The position numbers were made by a program, and so were the translations under genes. Under the pieces are notes generated by a model, which was not told the DNA's origin, made no database searches, and saw nothing but the letters and a program-made list of their open reading frames with translations. A stretch of DNA of 64,000 nt from Sipunculus nudus (Eukaryota; Annelida; Sipuncula; Golfingiida; Sipunculidae). Positions 22,891 through 35,800 of the stretch are shown here, one piece after another (the stretch's first letter is position 1; each line of letters opens with the position of its first letter). The DNA lies in the NCBI GenBank assembly GCA_026874595.1, contig CM049308.1, positions 13,597,501 through 13,661,500 of the forward strand, given 5' to 3'.

Positions 22891-24769
22891 TTATCTCATT
22901 CAGTGACAAAATGTGGGTAAATCACAAAAGACTAAAACTATGGGGCCTTCGGTAGTGTCATCAGCGGCTATGATTTTGGTGATCGAGGTACGGGAGTTTC
23001 AACCTCTATATGCAAACTGCACGATAATTCTCTTGGAAAACAAGAACTACAATTAAATGTCAGTGTTTCATGTGAAAAAGGTATAAAGCATCAATTCCAT
23101 GTTGTGAAATCAAAAGGGGAGCCAGCAAGTTATACTGAAAGAAGTTCATAAGAAAATGGATGTGCCAATCGTTATGAACATTTGAGCTCAGCTGGCTATA
23201 ATAGGGCAGGGTACCAGTCTATGGAATTGCTCACCTTACCAGTAACTGTGATATATATCTACACTGGTGTGCTTGGTGACTTCAGTGGTATTAATTCATT
23301 GGTCATTTTTCATTAACATCATTCAGTTTCATCATGAGTCATTCTGTTCAAGATTTAATTTGCCCTATTTATTAACTATCAAGGGCATCCATACAAATTC
23401 TGTAAATTATTATTTGTTAAGTGTAAGAGTAGCTACAAAGCTTCAATGCCGGCAACATTTTAATTGTGGCAGAATGGCTGAAAAAATGAATGCACAGATA
23501 TGATCAATACCTTAAGTCCTTATACCTTGTGGTGAGCTTAACTGGTTATATGCAAGCGGCACTCAAGATGAATATTCATTTTTATTGATTCAATACACAA
23601 CAAACACTGCACAAGGAATTCATATACCTAATAATCTAGTACTGGATTACAAATGAATCTTGCATTATGGACTGATACTTACAGAACTTTGTTTGAACCT
23701 TTATGTGATGAAATAATTCAAACATGGAAATCTTTTATTGATATGATTTCTGCAAAGCACAAATTCAATATTATAATCACCCCCCCCCAACAAAAACTAA
23801 GTCACAGAAGTCTGTCCACCTTTAAACATATGCAATTATGATGTTTTTCTGTGATTGTTGATTAGATTTAACACATGGAATATAGGAAATTATAACAAGG
23901 GGGCTCACTAATGAACAATGCAATTATCTAGTTCTTATGTTCTTAATTAGAACCATTAACCTGATAGTAAACAAAATATCCATTTAACAATTTTTTTCAG
24001 TGTTCTATGCATGCAATGTACTTGTTGGAAGTGCACACTGCTTCAATAAATGAAGATTAAATGTAACGGAGTTGAGCTTTATTCTTGCATGACAAACTGT
24101 AATGGTCACAGGATCTACATCAATGATCATATGAGAATAAACATGACAAAATATCATGATGCACACATTACCTTCCATAATGTTAATGTGATGCAGTACA
24201 ATTTATTCTCATACACTGGTTCTCGTGGTGAAATGCACTTTACTGCATACCATACAATAACCTTTTGGTTTTTTCAGTGATGATGCTAATTACCTGACAA
24301 ATCTCTTGCCCCGAGAAAATCCTTGATAACACTAATGATAATTATGATAAAGACCCTTAATGGACACATCAATACAGTATTCATGGTCATTTTATGACAT
24401 AAAACCCATAAACATGTCTGTCTGTAGTGTGCTCTGGGTTGTAAAACATCCTACAAATCAGGGTTGGCAAAACGTCAGAAATTCTCGTGAAATAGGTCAG
24501 TACACGTAAATACAATTTGGAGGCAAGTACTGTATAGTTTCATAAAATACATGTTATAACTTGATTATGTATAAATGTTTACTTTGAAAAAAACCTATAA
24601 TAATATTTGCTTGTATAACTTGATAAATGTTCTGTTAAAAAAGGAAGGTAGTTTCATTACTAAAAAGTGATGATTTCAACTGTCTTTCAGAAGAGAAACT
24701 TCATTTTTGTTACACCACTGCTGCAGTTTTTGCCCCCATTGTAGCTTTAGAAGTTGCATCTATGTTGAG

Positions 24770-24775
24770 TTTATT
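24770..24775 (-). promoter_or_regulatory. candidate polyadenylation signal of FCF1
   Basis: TTTATT on the plus strand reads AATAAA on the FCF1 strand, about 225 bp after the FCF1 stop codon. No nearer hexamer was noticed. Confidence 0.4.
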
Positions 24776-24999
24776 CTGTATATTCAGACCATCAAATTTC
24801 CTGAGTCTACTGCTTCTGTATGATGAAACATTTCATTAGCAACACCACACTAGACCACCTTTTCCAGGTGCAAGGCCGTTCTTACTGAGAGTCATAAACT
24901 CTTACATGATTGTGAATATACTGTGACTAAAGGCCTGTATCTGGATATAAGAAGAAATGACACACATGATTATAATTGTCCCGTTTTTACTCAATAACT

Positions 25000-26786
25000 T
25001 CATGTTTTTGGTGCACCAAATGCATCTGGCATCCGTTCTATGGAGTATCTAAAAAACAGGTTTTTGATTAAAAAGCAATATTTATAAAACATGCTTAATT
25101 TTGCATTATATGATTATCTAAAATGAATGATAACATGCACACAATTATAATTAAACATTTGCCTTTAAAGTTGATAACTGTTTGGCATCCTAGTCATAAT
25201 ATTTGACTAGAATTAAACAGATTTAAAGAGATCTATGCCTACACTAAATGCTGGGATGTCTTTACACCAAAATGTTTACAGAAATCTGTTTAATTTGCTT
25301 ATCTACCAACAGGTGGCTCCTCTGAATGGAACTGGTCAATCACTGTCATTACTGCACACTTATACTTTGGGCCAATGTGAACCTGGGGCTCGAGTCATAA
25401 ACATTCTTTTTGCAACAGTCCCTAGAAAACTATTTCATTACACTATATCAGGCTAGATTTGGGGGCCTGAAGGCACTATAAGAATTAAATACACATATTT
25501 TGTTTCATATTGCTAAAATCTTAAAATGACAAAACCTAAATCTGATTAAACAACAATACTGAAAATGAAATCGACCGGTGTCTTGATGGAGCACTATAAA
25601 CTACATCCTTGATTTTCTAGTTTAATGAAACCCTAGTTGTTATCTATATCTTCATTATTAATTTGAAGGTTTTACAGCACTAGTTCTCTAACTTTAGCCG
25701 CAGCTTTAGATAGAGAATATACGGTACACAATTAATATATCAACTTACTTGTGCTGCTGAAGGTACATGATAGGAACACCAGGAATTTTTCTTATTCTTC
25801 TCTTTAAATCTTTATCACAGGTAGCAACAATATAACACTTGTGCTGGAAACAAAATATGAAGATTGTATTCAAAAGTAAGATAAGTAAAAACTTAATTGT
25901 GCAATACACCAAAGTCTGATATAGTTTGTGAATAGGTATAACCCAAGGACTTACTGGTCAATTGAGAAACCTCGAAAAATGTGTTGTGTGCATATTTTTC
26001 CAAATTGATAATTAATCAATTTTCAACAAGCTGGGAAATACCATAAGTAAGGAAAAACAGAACCAACTCTGAATGCAACTATTAAGTCATAACATACAGT
26101 ATCACTGTTAATATAGTCATTGAAACAATATATAATGTGATTCTTTGCCCTTGATAAAAAATATATAAAGATAAAGTATGTTTTAGTTTATATTCCATGC
26201 TTATTTCTTTCTCATTCATAGAAAGATAACCACTCTTCCTCTGACAGAATTTACTGCAAATATAAAAATAAATTTTATTCCAAATAAGCCAGATAACCTG
26301 ATGCCTTTCAAATTGGTTCTGGTCAATGACATAACATTACATGCCTTATTTGTTATACAACGGGTGATTTTAACTGTCAAACAAATTGTCCATAAGATGA
26401 TCTGACAAATGTTAAAGTGTGGACAAAGGTATATCAGATGATACTGATAAAATATCAGACTTTTGTACCATGTTATAGCCCAATTTGTTTTATGGCACTA
26501 TGAACTACTATTGTAAAGCTCACCTGTGTAACCCTGTTAACCAGACAGTCATCAGCGTATGTTCCCTTGTGCATACAAGGAAGTTTCTCAAACCTAGGGT
26601 CCCTGGCTATCCTGTAAAACACACATAAAGAACATGAACCATATATTTACTTTTGTCATTAGATATTATTTAAAATGAAGGATTCATTGTATATAATATG
26701 TCATCATGCCATGAGCTTAGGTTCACTTGCAAAGCAAATTTATATACATAGTTATATATATATATATATATTTATATATATTTATA

Positions 26787-26840
<54 letters not shown>

Positions 26841-29800
26841 TTTATAGAAATCCTGAATTATAGTCAGGATGGGGATTGTAGAAAAGTTGCCTGAATTTCA
26901 TAGTGGTATCAAATGCAGCCACAGAATCAGGTCTGTAAAGCCTGATTCTCTGGGTTACACCACCAGGGTGGGCATGGAGCAAAGAATTATAATTAGACCA
27001 ATGAGAGTCATGTGGGTGTTGTATATTTATAATTTGGAGCTGGATGCACAATGTGATACCATGCTCTCATTGGTGATTTATGCAATGACTGATTTTCATG
27101 TGATGAAAGGAACCTTACTTGAGGGCCACCCTGTATTTGCTTCCCAACTTTTCCAGCTCAGCCATAACACAGTCAGTGATGTATGGTATACCTGTAATCA
27201 GAAAATGAAAATATAACTCATTAGTCAGTCTAAAAATTACTATGAGGATAAAACAACAACATATCATCAGTATAAGTTCCAATCTTGCTATGGTGTCAAA
27301 CTGGTCAGGTAAATCAGTATTTGAAGTATACAAAAAACTGGACAGTCGGTCTAATTTGTACAAAAACACCCAGAGGACACTAACTTAATATAAAACAACA
27401 AAAGATCTTCACTAAAAAGTTCAGATTAATTTTTCTTGTGAAATGCAAATTAATGATATTGAGCTGATCAGACATAATCAGAGTTTGAAGAATATGACAC
27501 ATCTTAAAAGATGCAAATATTTTTTCCTGGTCCAGATCAAGACAAACATTTTTTATATATCCCCTGGGTATCATCAGACTTACACTAGGATAACAAAGTC
27601 AAAGTGACTTAACTTCTCACAAAAATGCACATAATAACTCACTGTATTCTGCAAGTTTGACAAGTAATCCTAAAGTTTCTGCCAAATAAACCATACAGAT
27701 AAAGTTAATGCAATTAAAATTCATAGAGAAATCACTGGCTTTAGCAGTCCTCTTGTTTGATATACCAGCAGAGTATATTTTCTTGAAAGCCAGGTAACTA
27801 AACTGTTGGTGGCACTACTGCTTCTGTGGCTCAGGGGTAGAGCGCAGGACTCAAAGCCGGGAGATCGTGAGTTCGAATCTCAGCCGAGGCGGTGAGGTTT
27901 TTCACGGTTGGCCCCAACCCAGGGTGAGCGCTCTGCAGGCTTAATGGGAAGGTCGTGCCCAACGACCGTGTTTCACTCACAAACGAGTGCGCCTTTCGGG
28001 GGTCCTCGGTGGTATGATTACCAACCCAGGGCCCACAGGTGCAGTAGTCACCGGGCCTGGTTAACGCCAGGATATAAAATGAGAGGAAGCGTGTGATACT
28101 GCCCTGTCACGTAGTCCGAAACCGGAATGGAAATCTGCAGATGTACATATACTTAGTTAAGGTAGCATAAAAAAAATGGAGGCGGTTACCTCCAACAAAA
28201 AAAAATATTTAAAAAAAAAAAAAAAAAACTGTTAGTGGCAATACTGAATGGATGGAAGAAACAATGTGGTCAGAACACCTTGTTTTTAAAAAACCTTCCT
28301 AATTTTTAGTTAATACCAGGGCTCCCCAACAGGCTGCAAAAAAAATATAGGAATTTTATAGGACTTGGAGACTAAAATATAGGAGTTTATAGGAATTTTC
28401 AGCCAAAATTACAGAAGTTTTCATTGCACAATTTCTGGTATGCTCAGTAAATTAACATAACTATCTATCCTCCTAACAGCTACTAATTGTCTGTTTTATG
28501 AATTTAAATGGCTGCTTTTGTATATGACTGCATCACATATATGGACCAATCTACAATAGAGCTACATGTTTGCAATAATGATAGGTTCATATAACAATAA
28601 TTATTCAGTGGGAAATTATATTGTGTGCCTAGGGTCAGGACTCAAAAGTAACTAAATAAGATTTTTTTTTTACAAAAAAAACCCAGATTTATGTCTCCCC
28701 TCCATATGGGCCTCCCATTCTTATATTTGAAGAAAAAATACGGACGACTTTAAAAGTCACAGTATGCTCAAACAATTCTATATCCCCTGATCTGCCCTTA
28801 AAGATGAAGGTCAAGGTCACTTTTTTTTACACTTCTAAGATTATAGTATAAATAAGTTGTGAGTAGAATTTCAATTAATTTAATAAATATACTGAGTAGT
28901 TCAAAAGTTACAGCTTTCACAAATAATTTGTATTCTGGCTGATTTGACCTTGGAGATCCAGGTCAAGGTCACCAGTTTTGAAATCTGTCAAAAAACTTGA
29001 ATGAAACAACTGATGTTTTGAAATCTGAGGAAAAAATTGGGGATATTTCAAAAGTTATGGGGTTCATGAGAAAAAATTTCTATTTGATGATGAAGGTTAT
29101 GGTCACCCCTTTGAACTCCTAAAAATATAATGGTAGAATCAATTTAAATTTCTTGAAAAAAGGTTGATTCGTTCAAAAGTTACTGCGTTCACAAGAAAGA
29201 CACAGGTGATGACAGACCATACACTGTGTCTCCCCCCATGGGACGGATAACATAAGAACATGCCCACAGAACCCTGTTCTGCTTATATTTTGATGTTTCA
29301 CCATTTTTACTGCCTCCAAGGCTCTGGTGGTATTCAAATCTGGGAACCTTAACTTCTAGGGCATGGCATACAAAACCATAAGAAAAAACTATTGTAGAGG
29401 AAGGATTACTCTTCCTATTTACCTACAGTAACTTACATTTAGCATACAGACAGTCCATCATGGCCTGCCAGATGTCCAGCTTGTTCTTGATGGAGAAGTT
29501 GATGAAGTTGGTATCTACCAGCACATGGTATGGTGGACCCAAGTTGGTGTTATACTTGAAGAAGAGTGCTGAGGAGGTCTGTGGCCTGTAAAGTAAAGCA
29601 AACACCAGAATTAAACTGTGAAGTTGGTATCTACCAGCACATGGTATGGTGGACCCAAGTTGGTGTTATACTTGAAGAAGAGTGCCGAGGATGTCTGTGG
29701 TCTAGAAAGTTAAACAAACACCAAGATTAAACTGTGAAGTTGGTATCTACCAGCACATGGTATGGTGGACCCAAGTTGTTGTTATACTTGAAGAAGAGTG

Positions 29801-32800
29801 CCAAGGATGTCTGTGGCCTGTAAAGTAAAACAAACACCAGGATTAAACTGTGAAGTTGGTATCTACCAGCACATTGTATGGTGGCCCCAAGTTGGTGTTA
29901 ACCTTGAAGAAGAGTGCTGAGGATGTCTGTGGCCTGTAAAGTTAATCAAACACCAGGATTAAACTGTGAAGTTGGTATCTACCGGCACATGGTATGGTGG
30001 ACCCAAGTTGGTGTTATACTTGAAGAAGAGTGCTGAGGATGTCAGTGGCCTGTAAATTTAAACAGACACAAATGATGAACCTGTCAAAGTTAGAACATTC
30101 CTTTGTGACTATCTGTGCCATTTTTAAGTATGAAATATTTTATAGTTCTGCAAGTCTGAACTTAACAAAAGTGGAATTTACTAAACAACCGGTCTTTCTT
30201 ATAAAGAGACAATGCAAGTAACAGTAATTGAAATGCAGGTTAGATACTGAGGTTATAAATTTTTATAACAAGAGCACCTCAAGAATGCATAACATGTCCA
30301 TCATGCCATGTGACTACTGACCTTGATAAATATGTGCAATAAATTTTGCTGAGAACTGAGTTCAGGTGAGAAACTCTATTGGTTAGTACATGTATTTGGA
30401 GAGAGTTTTATAAAAAAAATCTATAATATACTTAGTAAACCATCAGAGACTGAGAGAGTCATGAAAATCTGACCTCAGTGAATGTGTGGATTTTGCTGAG
30501 AAATGAGCTTAAGGGAGAGATTATTTTTTATTTAAAATTTCAGTTGAGTTTCATCAAATCCATGATATACCTGGTAAGTTATCATGGCAATACCACAAAG
30601 AAGTCTGGTAACCTCTGACCTGATTAATAATGCATGGATTATCAGGCTGGTTATAATCCATTGTTTAAAATGTGAAATCCATTCAATCCCTGGTCAGTTA
30701 TTGCAGTGACACTTAAAGTTAACAGGTGGATGGACAGATGATGCTGATACTTGAATACAACCCAGCTTAGATGGGCTTATAAAACAGATCTTCCGTGGTT
30801 TAAAAGATACTAGCTGAAATTTTATTTTTAAGTACAACTACTGTCCTTGAGCAAACCGATTTCCTTCTATACTCCATTATAAATAATTCTTAAATTTAAG
30901 TAACAACAACTCATTATAAACTTTTACACAATTAAAGCATCTTTCACAAATTAATTGAATTTCTTCATTAATCAGTGAAATGTGATTTGGAGATAAAGTT
31001 TTAAACTTTACATTTTTAACAAAAACTGAAAATATATTTAGTTCTGACCAAGCAGATCTGAATATTTCTGTTCATTTGAGTCAGACACAATATGATTTTA
31101 GGATAACATATATGATACTGATGGACATAACCCTGGCAGATTACTCACAAAAAGTCTTTCTTATACTCGGGGTAAATGTAAGGATATGTGTTTTGTATTG
31201 TATTCTGCTTTCCATGAACATTTATCATCTTACATTTTTTTTTATATATAAGAAACTTACAATTCTCTTATTGTCATATTTTGTGGATTTTTCTTCTTCT
31301 TCTTTTTCTTTTCTCTGTCTTTCTTATTTCTGTGATGAAAAAGAATAAAAGAATATAAAAAGAATATCACACATTCTCTATAAATATTTGAAAAATTACT
31401 CACCAAGGTGAAGTAAACCAGTATAATTTTATACCATCAAAAATAAATAATCTGCATATAAAACATTAAAGGTACAAAGGTACATATTATTTAAACAATC
31501 AGAATAGTCATAAAAAGTATACTTTGTAAAACAGTTTGTGTTGTTACCTCATGTATTTGAAGAGATAATTAAGTGAGGGATGAAATATTTTTGTATTTAC
31601 AGCCTCAGGTAAAGTGAGTTCCAGTAGAAAGCAAACACTTCCATAATGACTTAAACAATTAGGAATGGTTTTGTAAAGTTTTGTTATCAGAAAAACCTAA
31701 ATCCACAGACCACTTTCAACAGCTCTCCAAAGTGAAGATTATTGAAAATAGTGTTCATGTTTTGCAGTTTACTCACATCCTGGAATCTTTCAGACTGATC
31801 ATTCGCTTCATTGTTGCAAATTTCTTTGTCTGCTTAACTTTCGCCTGAAAAAAAAAAATTTTAATAACAACTGATACGTTTATAAAGTTGGGGGGTCAAC
31901 TTATGTGAAGGTATGAATCCGAGAGCCCAAACTTGTGGCTTGAATGTCCACTCAACCCGTCAATGTCATGAGTAAGACAAGCTATTCACAGCCAGCAAGG
32001 ATTATGACTTGGGACTCAGAAGGGTTTTAATGTCATATTATCACTGTCACTCAGCTATTATTGTTGGAAGAGTGGACTTTCAAATAATCAGTGATATTTT
32101 GATACTCGGTGATACTCAAACAATCAGTGATATTCATGGTGCCTGTAATAAATTTTTGTATTTCATTCATTTTTTTCTTTTATTTATTTCACAATTATTT
32201 CCACACAACTATTTATTATCCATTCCTTTTCCAACACCTGAAAATCAAACCAGCCTAAGGCTGTGCTTTCCTCCTCATTTTAATGAATATTTAAAACAGA
32301 TTGCTTCGAAAAAATATTATTTTATGTCTTAAACATTTATTTTTGATAATATTAATGTTTGTCTCTTCATTCTTTTCAAGTACAACTGTCATTCAATTTA
32401 TGCATTTGAGTGCAACCTTCAACAGCCACCTGTAAGATTGTCAAAAAAAATGTGTACCTTATTTTTCATCCTCCTCTTATATGCAAGATTGACTTGTATG
32501 CAAGTTTTTAACACTACACCAGATTCTTCATCACACCATCATACCGATTAGCAAGTTTATTAAGAAATGATTATATATGTTTCACTCTATAGTTCCTGTG
32601 TCACAAGAAAATATTTAGTAATTCAGTGGAGGTATACTTTTTTTCCCCAAGTTGACTTTCAGTGGTGTCAAGTATATACAGCGATACTAATGTTGTATAT
32701 TGATATGAAATGTCAGTTGAGGTAAATAATCAGATTTCAGGTAATTTTCTGTTTTCCTTTGAAATTCTGACATGATACATCCCCGTCCGTTGATGGCAAA

Positions 32801-35800
32801 GCTTGATGGATATGGCCAGCTGAAAATGTTAGCTGCCTGTAGTGACGAATCATCTTATACACCTTAAATGGTTTCATTGCCTTCCCACACAAAAAGCCAA
32901 GTGGTGTTGGTACATATGACCATATTTAATGGAAAATGGAGCTTTGTTATCATTGTTATGGTCATTGTGACATTAAGCTTTTACAGAATAGCAGAAGTAT
33001 CTTGTTTAGATCGAAACTGCAGCATATTGGCAACAAGAAGTGCTTTTCACACATTAGTTTAAACATATTTATTTTAATTGGGTTGTACAATTGGTGACCA
33101 ATAAATAGTAAACAGAACGCAAGTATACCCCAGTGACACAGAATTGTAAACTTTTGTAAATCATATTTGTTTATTTAAATTAGTAAATTAATGTGTGAAT
33201 ATATACCAACACATGTACAGCACAAATCATTTTATAAACATTTTCAATAAGTTGCACAGATGTCTCAACAGACAATTTAAAAAATCAGAAACACTTCTAA
33301 AATTTCATAGTTGAAAACTAGAATACGGGTAGTCAACAAGCTACTATGTGTATCCGCCGAAATCAGAGTTGGACAGGTGAAGTGAGGCATGGATTGAGTG
33401 ACAAGGGGAAATAGAGTGAGGTGTGTTGCGCCACCTACCACAAAATCCAGAAAGCTGTCCAAGTTGTATACACATGCAAAATTTTAGGGCAGATAAGTCA
33501 AACCACTACTTGTATATTTTATCTAACAGCAGACAAACAGAAGGATGCTGTGCAAAAATGGTGGCAGGAGGCGCCACCAATCTTGTGTATGATAAAGAGA
33601 TGAAAAAATCCAAAAAAAGGAATATGTTTAGAAAGCTATCCAGGATATATACACATGCAAAATTTCAGTTGGAGAAGTCCAACCAATGCAGAGATACGAG
33701 TGATTTTATCCCAAGGCAGATGAACAGATGGACGCTGTGGAAAAATGGTTGCAGGTGGCGCCACCATTTTCAGTGTACAGCAGAACCTGTCGTGAGGGGA
33801 CACTTGTGGGATATCGGCAAAGTGTCCCTACATTGCAGGTGTCCCTTCATGAGAGGTAGGGACAGATGCGGGTGGGAATAATTATAACTGTAGGGAGATT
33901 CATTCAGCAATTAAAACAGAAGAATCACATACCTAGAAGTATATAAAAATAAAATGTTTTTTTTATATCAAAAATATATGAACAAATATTTATATGGACA
34001 TCTAACACAGGAAAGCAGAATTTTTTTATGTCATGATAAAAAGACTTTCAAGAGCTGGTTCATTTATAAATACAAAATTAAATAATGGTGGATCATGAGT
34101 AGTACGATTTCATAGAAATAGTTACATTTCTACTAAAATAACTTTAAAAAACAAATTTTTATTCAATAAAACATATCTATAATATTTCTTAATCACATAT
34201 TGTTTCTGAATAAATAAATATTTGTTTTTGAATAAATAAATAAAAGTCATCCTGCAAACCTCTGGCCTAGCCAAACTAGCATGATAGGAGAATATTTGGA
34301 ATGAAAGTTAAGGGTGTCATTAAGATATTGCATTAATTTCAAATTTTAATGAACAATTAAAATTTATGCAACATTCTATCTACAGCGCTAAAGAGAAAAT
34401 TTGTCTCTCAAAATGAGTTTTATCTCATATCCCTTGTGTACAGTCCATGGGAAATATCATTCAAATCCAGACACCTCAAACTCAATATTAGATCGAAAAC
34501 AATTTTCCACATCAGAATTTTATCCCAACATTGAAATTATGACCAGATGCCTCAAATTCAACAATGATTTAGTCAGATTAACAGTGCGGTGACTTGGTTT
34601 CACATCAGACGGGCATTCAACATGGCAGAAATGCTGAGGTGATCGGGAGCGTTCGGTGGCCTTCGGTAGCTGTCACAGCCAGTGCTACTCGCAATCAAAT
34701 TTGAACTATGTACGGTGATTTCAAACGCTGAAATCGACTTAAATACATTGACTTTAACCTCAATATTTGGACAGAAATAATTTTCAACATGTGACTTTTC
34801 ATCTTGATATTGAGATTATGACCAGATGCCTCAAATTCAGCGATGATTTTCTCAGATTTACATTGCCATGACTGGGCCTCAAATGAGACGGACATTCAAT
34901 ATGGCAGAAACACCAGGGTATTCAGGAGCGTTCGGCTGCTGTCACCTGCAGGTGCCCCACAATCATATTTGGATTATTGCACAGGCTAAATTGTCCTTGT
35001 TAATCAACATTTTGACGTCCTTTGCAAGACTTAGGGTTACAATTATCAAATATGCTATCGTTATTATTTTTGCAACCTTAAAATAGTGCCGCATGTTTGC
35101 CGGCGCAAACCACTCGTCCGCTATGCTTATTTGACGGAAAAAGACTCGAGTCACCTAATGCTGATGCTCATTGGTCATGTCTGTCATGTGAAACAGAATT
35201 CCCACGATTTACATAATATCTATGAATGAATCTATATAAGAGCCATTCACTGCGTGCACGAAGCGTTCCACTCGCGCAGCGTAACTGGTGGCCGCTGATA
35301 AATTGGTCTCAGGTGTCCATTCATGACAGGATTTTGGGCCAAACAGGACTGTCCCTGTCCGTGTTTAGCAGGTGTCCGCTCATGACAGGTCAATCTAAAT
35401 GGGAAATGGGTCGGGACATTGGCATAGTGTCCGTACATTGAAGGTGTCCGCTCATCCTGGTGTCCTCTCAGGGCAGGTTCTGGTGTATGTTATAAAGCTA
35501 TCCAAGGGCTACATTTGTGCAAAATTTTTAGCCTGATCAGTCAAATGGTTCCCGAGATATGTGGGTTCGTGTGTGGAAACAGACGCACAAATGGACGCTG
35601 GGCAGAGAGGAAAGGTCAGAGATCAACCAAAAATGAGGGCGCAGCAGTTCACATGTGACCCAATTATAATCCCGAATTTAAAAAAATTCCACCCAGTGGT
35701 TACTACAGAGTTCTCCAGAAACCTATGCGGTGGGGATGGCGGTGGCAACGGCAGCCAACTGAAAACATTATATCAGCAAAACTCTGTTTTGGAGGATACA

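Larger units (their letters stand above)
19188..24075. mobile_element. decayed element carrying TCAACTCCGTTACA motifs
   Basis: Between two convergent genes the 14-mer TCAACTCCGTTACA or a near match occurs nine times. It reads forward at 19188, 19371, 19527, 19542, 21575 and 21965, and as its complement TGTAACGGAGTTGA at 19563, 22336 and 24062. The leftmost copy is in one orientation and the rightmost in the other, as expected for transposase sites near transposon ends. Short plus-strand frames lie between them, including one starting MAKTGKERMRVYR at 21006 and one coding-like stretch near 23010-23160. None is intact. The family is not identified, and the borders are the outermost motifs rather than proven ends. 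Confidence 0.45.

Noticed and set aside
25235-25456. 73-codon frame in FCF1 intron 7
   Set aside because: Opposite strand to FCF1, no recognised domain, no splice or promoter context.
27821-27892. Functional tRNA gene
   Set aside because: A- and B-boxes are present but stems pair badly, and the unit is the head of a 406-bp SINE with tail and target duplication.
33423-33881. 152-codon plus-strand frame
   Set aside because: It spans two diverged units of repeat R4, has no known domain, and its start is not an ATG in gene-like context.
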